From positions 1 through 26,207 of the forward strand of contig UQIQ01000030.1 in the NCBI GenBank assembly GCA_900541185.1: 26,207 bases of DNA, in the 5' to 3' direction. The position numbers were made by a program, and so were the translations under genes. This stretch comes from an uncultured Collinsella sp. (GTDB taxonomy: Bacteria; Actinomycetota; Coriobacteriia; Coriobacteriales; Coriobacteriaceae). The notes beneath the pieces were generated by a model that saw only the letters and a program-made list of their open reading frames with translations, made no database searches and had not been told where the DNA came from. This document shows positions 7,259 to 15,300 of the stretch, piece after piece (positions within the stretch are counted from its first letter, which is position 1; the number at the start of each line of letters is the position of its first letter).

Positions 7259-9256
7259 CTATTGCAGGTCCAGCTGGTCCAGATATTCCTTGCCGTGCTC
7301 GGAGATATGGCGCTTGCGGCCCGCTTCGTCGTTGCCCAGCAACAGGTTAAACATGGTCTCCATCTTGGTGACGTCCTCGGGCTCCACCTTGATCAGGCGA
7401 CGCGTCTCGGGGTTCATGGTGGTGAGCCACATCATGTCCGGGTCGTTCTCGCCAAGACCCTTGGAGCGGTTGATGGAGCACTTTTGGTCGCCAATCTCCT
7501 TGAGGATGCCGTTCTTCTCGAGCTCGGTGTAGGCAAAGTAGGTCTTCTCTTTGCAGTTGATCTCGTAGAGCGGCGACTCGGCGATATACACGTAACCCTC
7601 GTCGATAAGTGTGGGCACCAGGCGGTAAAGCATGGTGAGCACGAGCGTGCGGATGTGGTAACCGTCGACGTCGGCGTCCGTACAGATGATGACCTTGTTC
7701 CAGTTGAGGTTGTCCAGGTCAAAGGCACCAAGGTTCTTGATGCGCTTGTCTTTGATCTCCACGCCGCAGCCCAGCACGCGCATGAGGTCCATGATGATGT
7801 CGGACTTAAAGATGCGCGGGTAGTCCTCTTTCAGGCAGTTGAGGATCTTACCGCGGACGGGCATAACGCCTTGGAACTCGGCATCGCGCGAGGTGCGAAT
7901 GGCGCCTGCTGCCGAGTCGCCCTCTACGATGTAGATCTCGCGACGGTTCTTGTCCTTGGAGCGGCAGTCGATGAACTTCTGCACGCGGTTGGCCATGTCG
8001 GTCTTCTGCTGCAGGTTGGTCTTGATGCTTTGACGCGTCTTCTCGGCGTTCTCGCGCGAACGCTTGTTGATGAGCACCTGCTCCATGATCTTGTTGGCGG
8101 CGTCTTTGTTCTCGATCAGGTAGGTCGAGAGGCGTTCCTTAAAGAAGGCCGTCATGGCCTGCTGGATAAAGCGGTTGTTGATGGCCTTCTTAGTCTGGTT
8201 TTCATAGGACGTTTGGGTGGAGAAACAGTTGGTCACCAGCACCAGGCAGTCCTGGACGTCCTGCCATTTGATGCCGCTCTCGTTTTTGTTGTACTTGCCC
8301 TGTTGCTTAATGTAAGCATCGATGGCACTGGTCAGAGCGCTGCGGGCGGCCTTCTCGGGCGAGCCGCCATTCTCGAGCCACGATGAGTTGTGGTAGTACT
8401 CCTGCATCATGAAGGTGCGCGAGAAGCACATGCACGCGGTAATCTTGACGTTGTAGTCGGGCAGGTCCTCGCGATCTCGACCGCGACGGTCGGCCTCGAT
8501 AAAGAAGGGCTCGGTGAGGTAGTCGGTACCGACCTTCTCGAGCACGTAGTCCTCGATGCCCTTGGGGTAGCAGAAGTCCTCTTCGGAAAACTCGCCATCG
8601 TCACCTTCGATGCGCAGGCGGAAGGTCACGTTGGCGTTGACCACGGCCTGGCGGCGCATGGTTTCGCGATACCAATCGTGGGGGATGCTGATGGAGGTAA
8701 AGACCTCAAGATCGGGGCGCCACTTGATGGTGGTGCCGGTGCGGTTCTCGTCGCTGGGCTCAATCTCGAGTGCCTTCTTCTTGGCGCCGACAACCTTGCC
8801 CTTCTTAAAGTGCAGGGAGTACTTGTTGCCATCGCGCCAAACCGTGACGTCCATGTACTCGGAGGCGTACTGGGTCGCGCACGAGCCCAGGCCGTTGGTA
8901 CCGAGCGAGAAGTCGTAGTCGCCGCCCTGGTTGTTATTGTATTTGCCGCCGGCGTAGAGCTCGCAAAAGACGAGTTCCCAGTTAAAGCGCTTCTCGGAGG
9001 GGTTCCAGTCGAGCGGGCAGCCACGGCCGTTGTCCTCTACCTGAATGGAGCCATCGCGAAAGGCGGTAAGGGTGATGAGCTTGCCGTAGCCCTGGCGCGC
9101 CTCGTCAACGGCGTTGGACAGAATCTCGAAGGCGGCATGCGCGCAGCCATCGAGTCCGTCCGAGCCGAAGATGACGGCAGGGCGCAGGCGTACGCGCTCC
9201 TCGTCCTTGAGCTGGCGGATACTGTCGTTACCATAGTTTGCGGTGTTTTTTGCCAT
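7259..9256 (-). CDS. parE: DNA topoisomerase IV subunit B (ParE/GyrB-like)
   Basis: The 665-residue ATPase subunit shows all GHKL motifs: FEILSNAVDEA (residues 43-53), VEDNGRG (73-79), the glycine-rich lid NQGGDYDFSLGTNGLG (109-124) and TGTTIKW (173-179). The TOPRIM metal site follows with EGDSAAG (445-451) and DADVDG (527-532). Usual family members have Ser after DADVDG; here it is Tyr. ATG at 9256 gives the natural start MAKNTANYG. Only a weak GAGAG lies close to it and a better AAGGAG is 16 nt away. An in-frame start at 9355 would add a hydrophobic stretch (VLVGIVCGLGYATLTIYM) and overlap the SOS box, so I prefer 9256. It is co-transcribed with parC. Confidence 0.92.
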   Translation of the reverse strand: MAKNTANYGNDSIRQLKDEERVRLRPAVIFGSDGLDGCAHAAFEILSNAVDEARQGYGKLITLTAFRDGSIQVEDNGRGCPLDWNPSEKRFNWELVFCELYAGGKYNNNQGGDYDFSLGTNGLGSCATQYASEYMDVTVWRDGNKYSLHFKKGKVVGAKKKALEIEPSDENRTGTTIKWRPDLEVFTSISIPHDWYRETMRRQAVVNANVTFRLRIEGDDGEFSEEDFCYPKGIEDYVLEKVGTDYLTEPFFIEADRRGRDREDLPDYNVKITACMCFSRTFMMQEYYHNSSWLENGGSPEKAARSALTSAIDAYIKQQGKYNKNESGIKWQDVQDCLVLVTNCFSTQTSYENQTKKAINNRFIQQAMTAFFKERLSTYLIENKDAANKIMEQVLINKRSRENAEKTRQSIKTNLQQKTDMANRVQKFIDCRSKDKNRREIYIVEGDSAAGAIRTSRDAEFQGVMPVRGKILNCLKEDYPRIFKSDIIMDLMRVLGCGVEIKDKRIKNLGAFDLDNLNWNKVIICTDADVDGYHIRTLVLTMLYRLVPTLIDEGYVYIAESPLYEINCKEKTYFAYTELEKNGILKEIGDQKCSINRSKGLGENDPDMMWLTTMNPETRRLIKVEPEDVTKMETMFNLLLGNDEAGRKRHISEHGKEYLDQLDLQ

Positions 9257-9310
9257 ACTCGCTCTCTCGGTGCTCCTTTGCTGCGTTTTAGTCATATAGA
9301 TAGTCAAGGT

Positions 9311-9339
9311 AGCATAGCCCAGCCCACAGACGATTCCAA
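9311..9339 (-). promoter_or_regulatory. Candidate parE promoter
   Basis: On the minus strand TTGGAA (9334-9339) and TATGCT (9311-9316) are separated by exactly 17 nt, a good σ70-type match. It would start transcription about 45-50 nt before the parE ATG. It is a pattern match only. Confidence 0.5.
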
Positions 9340-9353
9340 CCAACACGAAATCC

Positions 9354-9371
9354 ATCGAACAATCGTTCGAT
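9354..9371. promoter_or_regulatory. LexA-type SOS box upstream of parE-parC
   Basis: ATCGAACAATCGTTCGAT has perfect 7-bp arms and matches the Gram-positive/actinobacterial LexA consensus CGAAC-N4-GTTCG exactly. It lies 98 bp before the parE start and 15 bp upstream of the candidate -35 element. LexA binding is inferred from the consensus. Confidence 0.6.
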
Positions 9372-9413
9372 TAGATAATGAATGCTTGGAATGCGGGAGG
9401 GACCTGTCCTGTC

Positions 9414-10796
9414 CTATCCAAACATCTGCGGCAGGTCGATGAAGACGGTTCGATCGCTTTCGCCAGCTTCGAAGCCCGAACGGGAGAAGAATCCATAGCG
9501 ATGGCACTTGAGTCCCGTTGCCTCGACTTGGGCGATTTCCTCGTCGACCATTTTTTGCGTGATGGGGGATTTGCGGAACTTTGCTTCGTAGAATGCGTAG
9601 CCCTCGGGGTCTTGCGTTACCACATCGAATTCGCCGCTCGTTTTGTTTGCGGGGTCGTCGTACCAGTACTTGCCTATGGCGTCGAAAGCTGGTTCGATCT
9701 TGCCGGTCCTGTTCTGCCGCACGAGGTATTGACGGCAGATCTCCTCGAACATATGAGGAACGTAGTTTTCCTCGAAGTCTTGGAAGACGTGACGATCATA
9801 GAAGACTTCCGAGTCGAGCAGCTGACGCGCTGAGGCATTGCGGAAAACATAGCGATAGTAAAAGAGCGAAAGCGGATCCACTACAAAGTAGCCAGACTTG
9901 CGCTTGTTCGTAGGGTCGTTGATGGGTGCACGCTTTTGGACGATTTCGAGTGACATGAGCTTGTCGAGCACGTCTGCCATGGCCGGACCGCTCGAGACGT
10001 GCGACTGTGCCAGCACGTCCCCCCAACGGGAGTAGCCTTGTGCGAGAGCCCCGAAAACTTCGTTGGCGTTGGTCATCTTCGAGATCTCGGCGTTGAGATA
10101 GGACGGCACCTCGCTTTCTAAGCGGGCGCCAGGTTCCGTGACGAGCTCGATGATGTTGTCGCGTACGCTTTGGGATTGATCGATGAGGCGATTGTAAAAG
10201 GGGATACCGCCAAAAACGCTATAGAGCCGCACCTTGTCCTCGGGCGAGAACGCGGGATAGAACTTCGCAGCGTCAAAGTAATCCATGGGCTTAAGCTCAA
10301 GCGCGAGATCAATTCGCCCGTAGAGGGGGCTTTCATGCTCGATGAGGGATTTCATAATCTCAACGTAGGAGCCGCACAGGACAATGTTTAAACGTGAGTC
10401 TTCCCTGTGGGCGTCGATTGAGGTCTGAAGAATGCTGTCTAGGCCTTTAACCGCATCTCTCAAGTAGGGGTATTCGTCGAGAACGAGGGTAATGTTCTTG
10501 TCTTTAGCTTGGGCAAACAGAAATTCGATGAGCTCGCGGATGCCTGTGAAGGCGAGCGGAGGAAAGCTCAGCGCTTCAGCAACAAGGACGGACAGACTCT
10601 CGAGGTTGTCTGCCTCGGAGGTTTGGCGGCACTCGTAATAGACCGTTGCGACGTCCGACAAATCGGTTAGCGCCTGCTTGATGAGCTCACTTTTTCCGAC
10701 GCGACGCCTGCCGTAAATGAGAACATTGCGCTGCTCGGGTGCTTTGAGCGTTTTCTTAATACGGGCGAGCTCACGCTCCCTGCCAATAAATTCCAC
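9414..10796 (-). CDS. Archaeal-type P-loop ATPase with DUF234/PD-(D/E)XK-like C-terminus
   Basis: The 460-residue protein starts with FIGRERELARI, the signature opening of the Arch_ATPase (PF01637) family. Walker A is GRRRVGKS at residues 29-36 and Walker B is ITLVLDEYPYL near residue 105. The C-terminal part matches DUF234 in character and includes GEFDVV followed about 14 residues later by YEAKF, the D...ExK pattern of PD-(D/E)XK nucleases. The role of these widespread proteins is not established; nuclease or defence-like activity is possible. The start is GTG at 10796, with GGAAGGA 9 nt upstream. An operator half-site lies between ribosome site and start codon. The gene reads toward parE but 157 nt separate them, and parE has its own promoter candidate. 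Confidence 0.87.
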   Translation of the reverse strand: MEFIGRERELARIKKTLKAPEQRNVLIYGRRRVGKSELIKQALTDLSDVATVYYECRQTSEADNLESLSVLVAEALSFPPLAFTGIRELIEFLFAQAKDKNITLVLDEYPYLRDAVKGLDSILQTSIDAHREDSRLNIVLCGSYVEIMKSLIEHESPLYGRIDLALELKPMDYFDAAKFYPAFSPEDKVRLYSVFGGIPFYNRLIDQSQSVRDNIIELVTEPGARLESEVPSYLNAEISKMTNANEVFGALAQGYSRWGDVLAQSHVSSGPAMADVLDKLMSLEIVQKRAPINDPTNKRKSGYFVVDPLSLFYYRYVFRNASARQLLDSEVFYDRHVFQDFEENYVPHMFEEICRQYLVRQNRTGKIEPAFDAIGKYWYDDPANKTSGEFDVVTQDPEGYAFYEAKFRKSPITQKMVDEEIAQVEATGLKCHRYGFFSRSGFEAGESDRTVFIDLPQMFG

Positions 10797-10798
10797 TT

Positions 10799-10900
10799 AC
10801 TCGGTTCCTTCCGACTCGGTTTTGTCCGAGTTAATTGTATCGCATGGATCAGTTTATGCTCGAGTTTACTCGGACAAAACCGAGTCGGTTCTGCCCGAGT
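10799..10900. repeat. Cluster of 18-bp palindromic operator-like repeats upstream of the DUF234 ATPase
   Basis: ACTCGGTTTTGTCCGAGT at 10814-10831 recurs as its exact reverse complement at 10868-10885. A third copy with three mismatches (AGTCGGTTCTGCCCGAGT) is at 10883-10900. Half-sites lie at 10799-10804 and near 10858-10865. Each unit has 6-bp arms (ACTCGG/CCGAGT) around a 6-nt core. The first half-site falls between the ribosome site and the GTG start of the ATPase gene. This is read as an autoregulatory operator array. Confidence 0.8.
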
Positions 10901-11199
10901 AAATTTGAAGGCGGCCGAATGCGTCTTGCTGCGTTTGCGGTTGGATACGTTGTCGAAAACGTGTCGTGCGGATTGTTGGATCGAATCGAACATTGGGACA
11001 GACGTCTCGTTTTATGGGCCGGGGGCGTGCATGTGCGAGTTCTTTTGGCCCATAAGGAACGCTGGTGGGTCGTTATTTGGGCCACGGGTCACTTCGCCGG
11101 CGCCGTGTTTCGTCATACGCTCATAGTGGAAGCCGATGCCACGGGGTCGACTTGGGACTCGGGCAATGGATGAGCTGCAAGCCGAAAGGAGCGGTGAGA
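10901..11199. other. Intergenic region with a 9-bp inverted repeat
   Basis: No gene is called. TTATGGGCC at 11012-11020 is inverted at 11047-11055 with a 26-nt loop, and a related TTATTTGGGCC follows at 11073-11083. The inverted repeat has no proper T-run. The region must contain the promoter of the lipoprotein gene, but no clear elements were seen. Confidence 0.4.
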
Positions 11200-12219
11200 A
11201 TGATGAGGCCCATGACAAAGAAACTGCTGTTAGGAATTCCCACCGTGACGCTTTCGGCCGTGCTGGCGTGTACAGTGGCCGGCTGTGGCGGTAGTGCTCC
11301 GAGCGGCTCGCCTGGCGGTTCGGGCGGCAGCGCGCCTGTGCAGGAAAAGCCCAGGGCCTATGATTCGCAGACGGTCGAGGTGGCAGGCATTACCTATGAG
11401 TCGGTGGCTCACGGTACGTTCTATCGCGGCGATGCCAAGCTGCAGGACGGCTTTTACCTGCACATCAAGATCACCAACAACAACACAAAGAACAGGACGT
11501 TCAGTTCCTTTAACGTGCATGCTGCCCAGGGCGATCTTGAGGCAGGCGACCCGTTGTTTACTTCCGGCAAGGCGGCCGTGCTCGACTACGTTGCAAGCGA
11601 GGCTCCCGATGAGCTGCACGAGGGCATCGACCTTTCCGAGAGGCCAGATATCGGCCCGGGCGAGACCGTTGAGTACGTGTATTTCTGGGCGCCCAAGACG
11701 GCGTACTACGGGCCCATCACTGTCGAGTTCGTAGACGCTTATGCCCCCGCCAAGAATCATGAGGCCATGCACTTTGACACCACGGGATGCGAGACCAAGG
11801 AGTTCAAGGCGGCCGGCGGCGTGGCCGATTCTGGCGAGAAGACAGATTTAACGGGCATCGACTGCGCATCGTACAGCATCGAGGCCGCCGATGGGTACAC
11901 GCTGGATTCGTCCGACGAAGAGCGCGAAAAGGCAAACTTCTTCCACGACGAGACTGGAGGACGCCTGAACATCAGCATCTTCCCGCGCTCGCCGGAGGAA
12001 GAGGTTGCAAGCCTAGAGCAGGTCTACGAAGGCAAGGAGACAACAACCGACCAGGTCGAGTACAACGGCATAACGTGGCTGCGCTTTACCGGTCCCGACA
12101 ACGGCCATACGCTGTTTGCGACGGCTCCCGCGACGGGCGAGACCGTCCGCGTGTCGATTGGCTGGAAGATCGATTGGGACGCCGCCGCGCCCATGATGGA
12201 GGCATTGAAGCTCAAGTAG
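11200..12219 (+). CDS. Lipoprotein with DUF5067-like (telokin-like) domain
   Basis: The 339-residue product has a lipoprotein signal: basic start, hydrophobic core and lipobox VAGC with Cys29. A Gly/Ser-rich linker follows. Residues of about 45-190 (VEVAGITYESV..., YLHIKITNNNTKNRTFSSF, GPGETVEYVYFW) have the pattern of DUF5067-type immunoglobulin-like domains of Gram-positive lipoproteins. The second half (IDCASYSIEAADGYTL..., GITWLRFTGPDNGHTLF) is a separate domain I do not recognise. It would sit on the outer face of the membrane; the ligand is unknown. ATG at 11200 is chosen because AAAGGAG lies at 11185-11191. A longer frame from 11065 has no ribosome site and would spoil the signal peptide. 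The gene stands alone and ends at a strong terminator. Confidence 0.85.
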   Translation: MMRPMTKKLLLGIPTVTLSAVLACTVAGCGGSAPSGSPGGSGGSAPVQEKPRAYDSQTVEVAGITYESVAHGTFYRGDAKLQDGFYLHIKITNNNTKNRTFSSFNVHAAQGDLEAGDPLFTSGKAAVLDYVASEAPDELHEGIDLSERPDIGPGETVEYVYFWAPKTAYYGPITVEFVDAYAPAKNHEAMHFDTTGCETKEFKAAGGVADSGEKTDLTGIDCASYSIEAADGYTLDSSDEEREKANFFHDETGGRLNISIFPRSPEEEVASLEQVYEGKETTTDQVEYNGITWLRFTGPDNGHTLFATAPATGETVRVSIGWKIDWDAAAPMMEALKLK

Positions 12220-12249
12220 CGGGTTGCGATTCCCATGTCAGGCGACTCA

Positions 12250-12286
12250 GGGCTGGCTCCGAGTTATCGGGGCCAGCCCCTTTTGG
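12250..12286 (+). terminator. Rho-independent terminator of the lipoprotein gene
   Basis: GGGCTGGC at 12250-12257 pairs with GCCAGCCC at 12272-12279, the stem being extended by TCCG/CGGG-type pairs, and CTTTT follows. It lies 30 nt past the stop codon. The convergent gene on the minus strand ends at 12332 and may also use the stem. Confidence 0.85.
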
Positions 12287-12331
12287 TGTTCGATGAGCCG
12301 AGTCGGCGTCTCTCACAAAAGTAACTAGGAG

Positions 12332-15300
12332 CTAGCGAGACCTATCCGAATTGACCTCATTGGCGGTGTCTTTTTCGAGCGCCGTGCGGCGGGCGCTGTA
12401 GGCGATGAGGCCGGCGCCTGCCGCGGCGAGTGCTGTAGCGGCTGCCGTAAGGGGAGCATTGACATCGCCCGTGCCAGCGAGCGCGCCCGCTTTTCCGGAG
12501 CGCTTGTTATTGCTGTGGTCCTTGCCACTGCCGGAGCTCCTTCCGCCGGAGCCGCCGCCCTCGTCGGTACCGCCGCCACTCGAGCCGCCATCGTCGTCTG
12601 CTGTCATCGGGGCGTCGTGAAGTTCTGTCGTATCCGCGCTGTCGCATACGCCGACCTGAACTTCTGAGCGTTCGCATGCCGCGTCGGGCACATGAAGCTC
12701 GTGCAGTACGGCACCCAGCGCCGAGTTTGCGCCCGGTCGAATTTCCTCGAGCGTTACGGGATCGAGCGCCACCAGATTACGCGCCTTCGCATACAGCGTT
12801 ACGCGTTTGCCCACTTCGTCGCTCCAACTCTCGGGGATAGCGAAGCTCATGCGGAACTGTGCCGTGCAACCCGGTGCCAGCACGGCGTTGCCACTGTCGG
12901 CTACCAGCGGGTGCGTTGCAAAAGGTGTGCCCAGCGTTTCGAGCGCGTACTTCACGTGTGCCATGTCGTTGACCGAAGCGTCCTCGGCAAGCTCTGGATC
13001 GTAGATCGATGCCATGCGTGTGTTCGCTCCGAACCCGATGGATGCGCTGGAGAACGGCTGGCTGGAGCCCTCTCGGTACAGATCGATTGTGCCGGCGGTC
13101 AGCAAGGTGTTGCCGTCGTTTCGCACCGTGACCATGAAGGATTCGCCTGCTGCTCCGGGCACCACCGCGCCCGAGGTAGCGACTGCGCCCGTCGGAGTGG
13201 CACACGCCACCAAGGGCACTTCGATGCCGTGTAGTTCTGCCTCGCTCTTCTCCGCGCTCACAATGTGCGTGGCGAGCGCGGAGAGCATGCTCCCCGACGT
13301 CAAAAATGTCGTTATCTGATCGACGGGATGGTCCAGCTCGCACATCACGAACGGCTCCGTAAACAGATCGCCTGCCAAGGTGCTGGCGAAGATGCGGAAG
13401 TGCTTGCCCATCACTGCTACCGGGTTGCCTTCTTCGTCGTAGGTTTGCCCCACCTTGCCATCGGTGTTCTCTACATAGAGCACGCACCTGCCGTTGTTGC
13501 TTACGCTAAACGATGCCGGGCCACAGCCTGCGGCACCCACGGGCTGCGTTGCAAATGCCGATGCGCCTCGCGTCCAAGTAATATGCTGCAGTTGCTCGTT
13601 GACGGTAGCCAAAAAGCCCGTGTGCTGCGGCCACGGCACCGCGTGGGGTACTGTGGCATCTGGCGACATAACGCCCCAGCTCGCAATGGACTGGCCGATC
13701 ACGGCGTACGATGCACAGCCACAACCGCCTGCGGTCTCGTATGCAATGGGCACCACCATTTTGCCGTTGATATTCTCGGGCGCGCCGAGCTCGATGCTCG
13801 ACGGTGCCTGCGGAAAGCGGAGGACCTGACGGAACGTGAGACTGTCGCCCGAAACATCCGACCACAGGGTAAAGCACTCCAGCGCAACCTCGGCCTCGCT
13901 GCCGAGCGTCTTTTCTGCGGTGGTTCCGCGGCGGTGGAGGTAGGCGCCCGACAGGCGCCCGTCGACAAGTGTCTTGCCCACCGTGATGCGTGGGCACTGC
14001 AGGCAATGGTAGCCATCCTCCTGAAGGCGGCCGCGCGAGATGCTGCGCCACGACGTGTGCGATATCACGCGAACTCCGTCGTTGCTTATGCGCAGGCGCA
14101 CAACGGACAGTATGCCGGATGTGCTCGCCGTATCGAAAAGGGTGTTGTCGCCGGCGGGGCGCTCGCCCGAGACCAGCAGCACGTAGGCGTCCTGGTTTCC
14201 TCTTCCGTCCGTATATTCCACTACGTCGAAGTCGTAATCGTATATGCTGTCGCGCTCCACGTCGCCCTCGCCAAACCCAAGGGGAAAGTCCACAGGCGTG
14301 GGAGCGGACCACGTCCCGTTTGCCTTTGTGTGTACCACCAGGCGCGAGCGACCATTGTCGCCGTAGCGCACCGAGGCGATACGGAACAGGCATTCTACGC
14401 CGGCAATCATTGCCAGCTTCATGTGGGCTTCGCTGAGCACGCCAGCAAACAGCACGTTGTCGCTCGAGGGCTTGATGCCGCCACGCTCGTCCTCCGACAC
14501 GCCGGCAGAATCGGCGTTCGGGTCGGCAACGGTGTTCGTTGCCTGACCGATGTAGGTGTACTCATACATCGGCGCGGCGTTTTCGTCGTTCTCTATCAGT
14601 GCATGGACGAAATGCTCGATCTGTCCCGTGTCGTCGCTTTCTGCATCCGCCTCGAGCTCAATGCGCGTGACCGCCCGATCCCAATCGCGCACGACAGGCG
14701 CGGCGTTTACGGCAGTGGCCTTAACCTCGGCGCGTGCGAGCAGCTCGGCGTTGGTGACGATGGTGGCCGATGCGATAAATTGCGGAACGCCGCCCGCCTC
14801 GATGTTGCCGGGCGTGCCGAAGCGGGCGTCCAGCGCGTAAGGCGTATCTCCACCCAATGCGAGCTCAGAGCGCTGGAGCGCATACTGGTCGCCATTGTTC
14901 ACCGACATATTCCACGAATCGATGAGTGTGGGCCACGACCCCGACCAAGCCTTGGTGGTCCACTTGAACATTACGAACTGGAGTATCACATCGACATCGA
15001 CGTCTGCACCTACGCGCAGTCGCGGAAGCTGGTGTCCATCCGCCTTCTCGTACCCAATGAACAGCGTGAGGGATGCGGCGCCGCGCACGGCAGACGAAGC
15101 GACGCCTGCAACGCCGGCGCCAAAGGTGACGGCGAGCCCGATCTGGATGGTGAACGAGCCCGACGTGTTTGAATAGTCGAGCGAAATGTTTTTAAAAAAC
15201 GCCGCGCCGCTGCCGTGCGTGTGGGCACCCACGGCGAGCGCCAGTTTTGCCAGCACCCAGGGGTTGACGTTTAGGAAAAATGGCACCGGTCCTAGGGTAA

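Noticed and set aside
4880..8386. Very long plus-strand open frame of 1168 codons
   Set aside because: It is antisense to parE and parC, whose motifs are unmistakable. Its product is a repetitive Leu/Val/Asp/Gly/His mixture expected from the complement of GC3-rich codons.
8390..9442. Plus-strand frame of 350 codons
   Set aside because: Antisense to parE with the same biased composition and no ribosome site.
12777..14393. Overlapping minus-strand frames of 236 and 295 codons inside the giant surface-protein gene
   Set aside because: Out-of-frame readings of the real gene, Arg-rich and without motifs.
13265..15172. Plus-strand frame of 635 codons
   Set aside because: Antisense to the giant surface-protein gene; Arg/Ala/His-rich shadow without domains.
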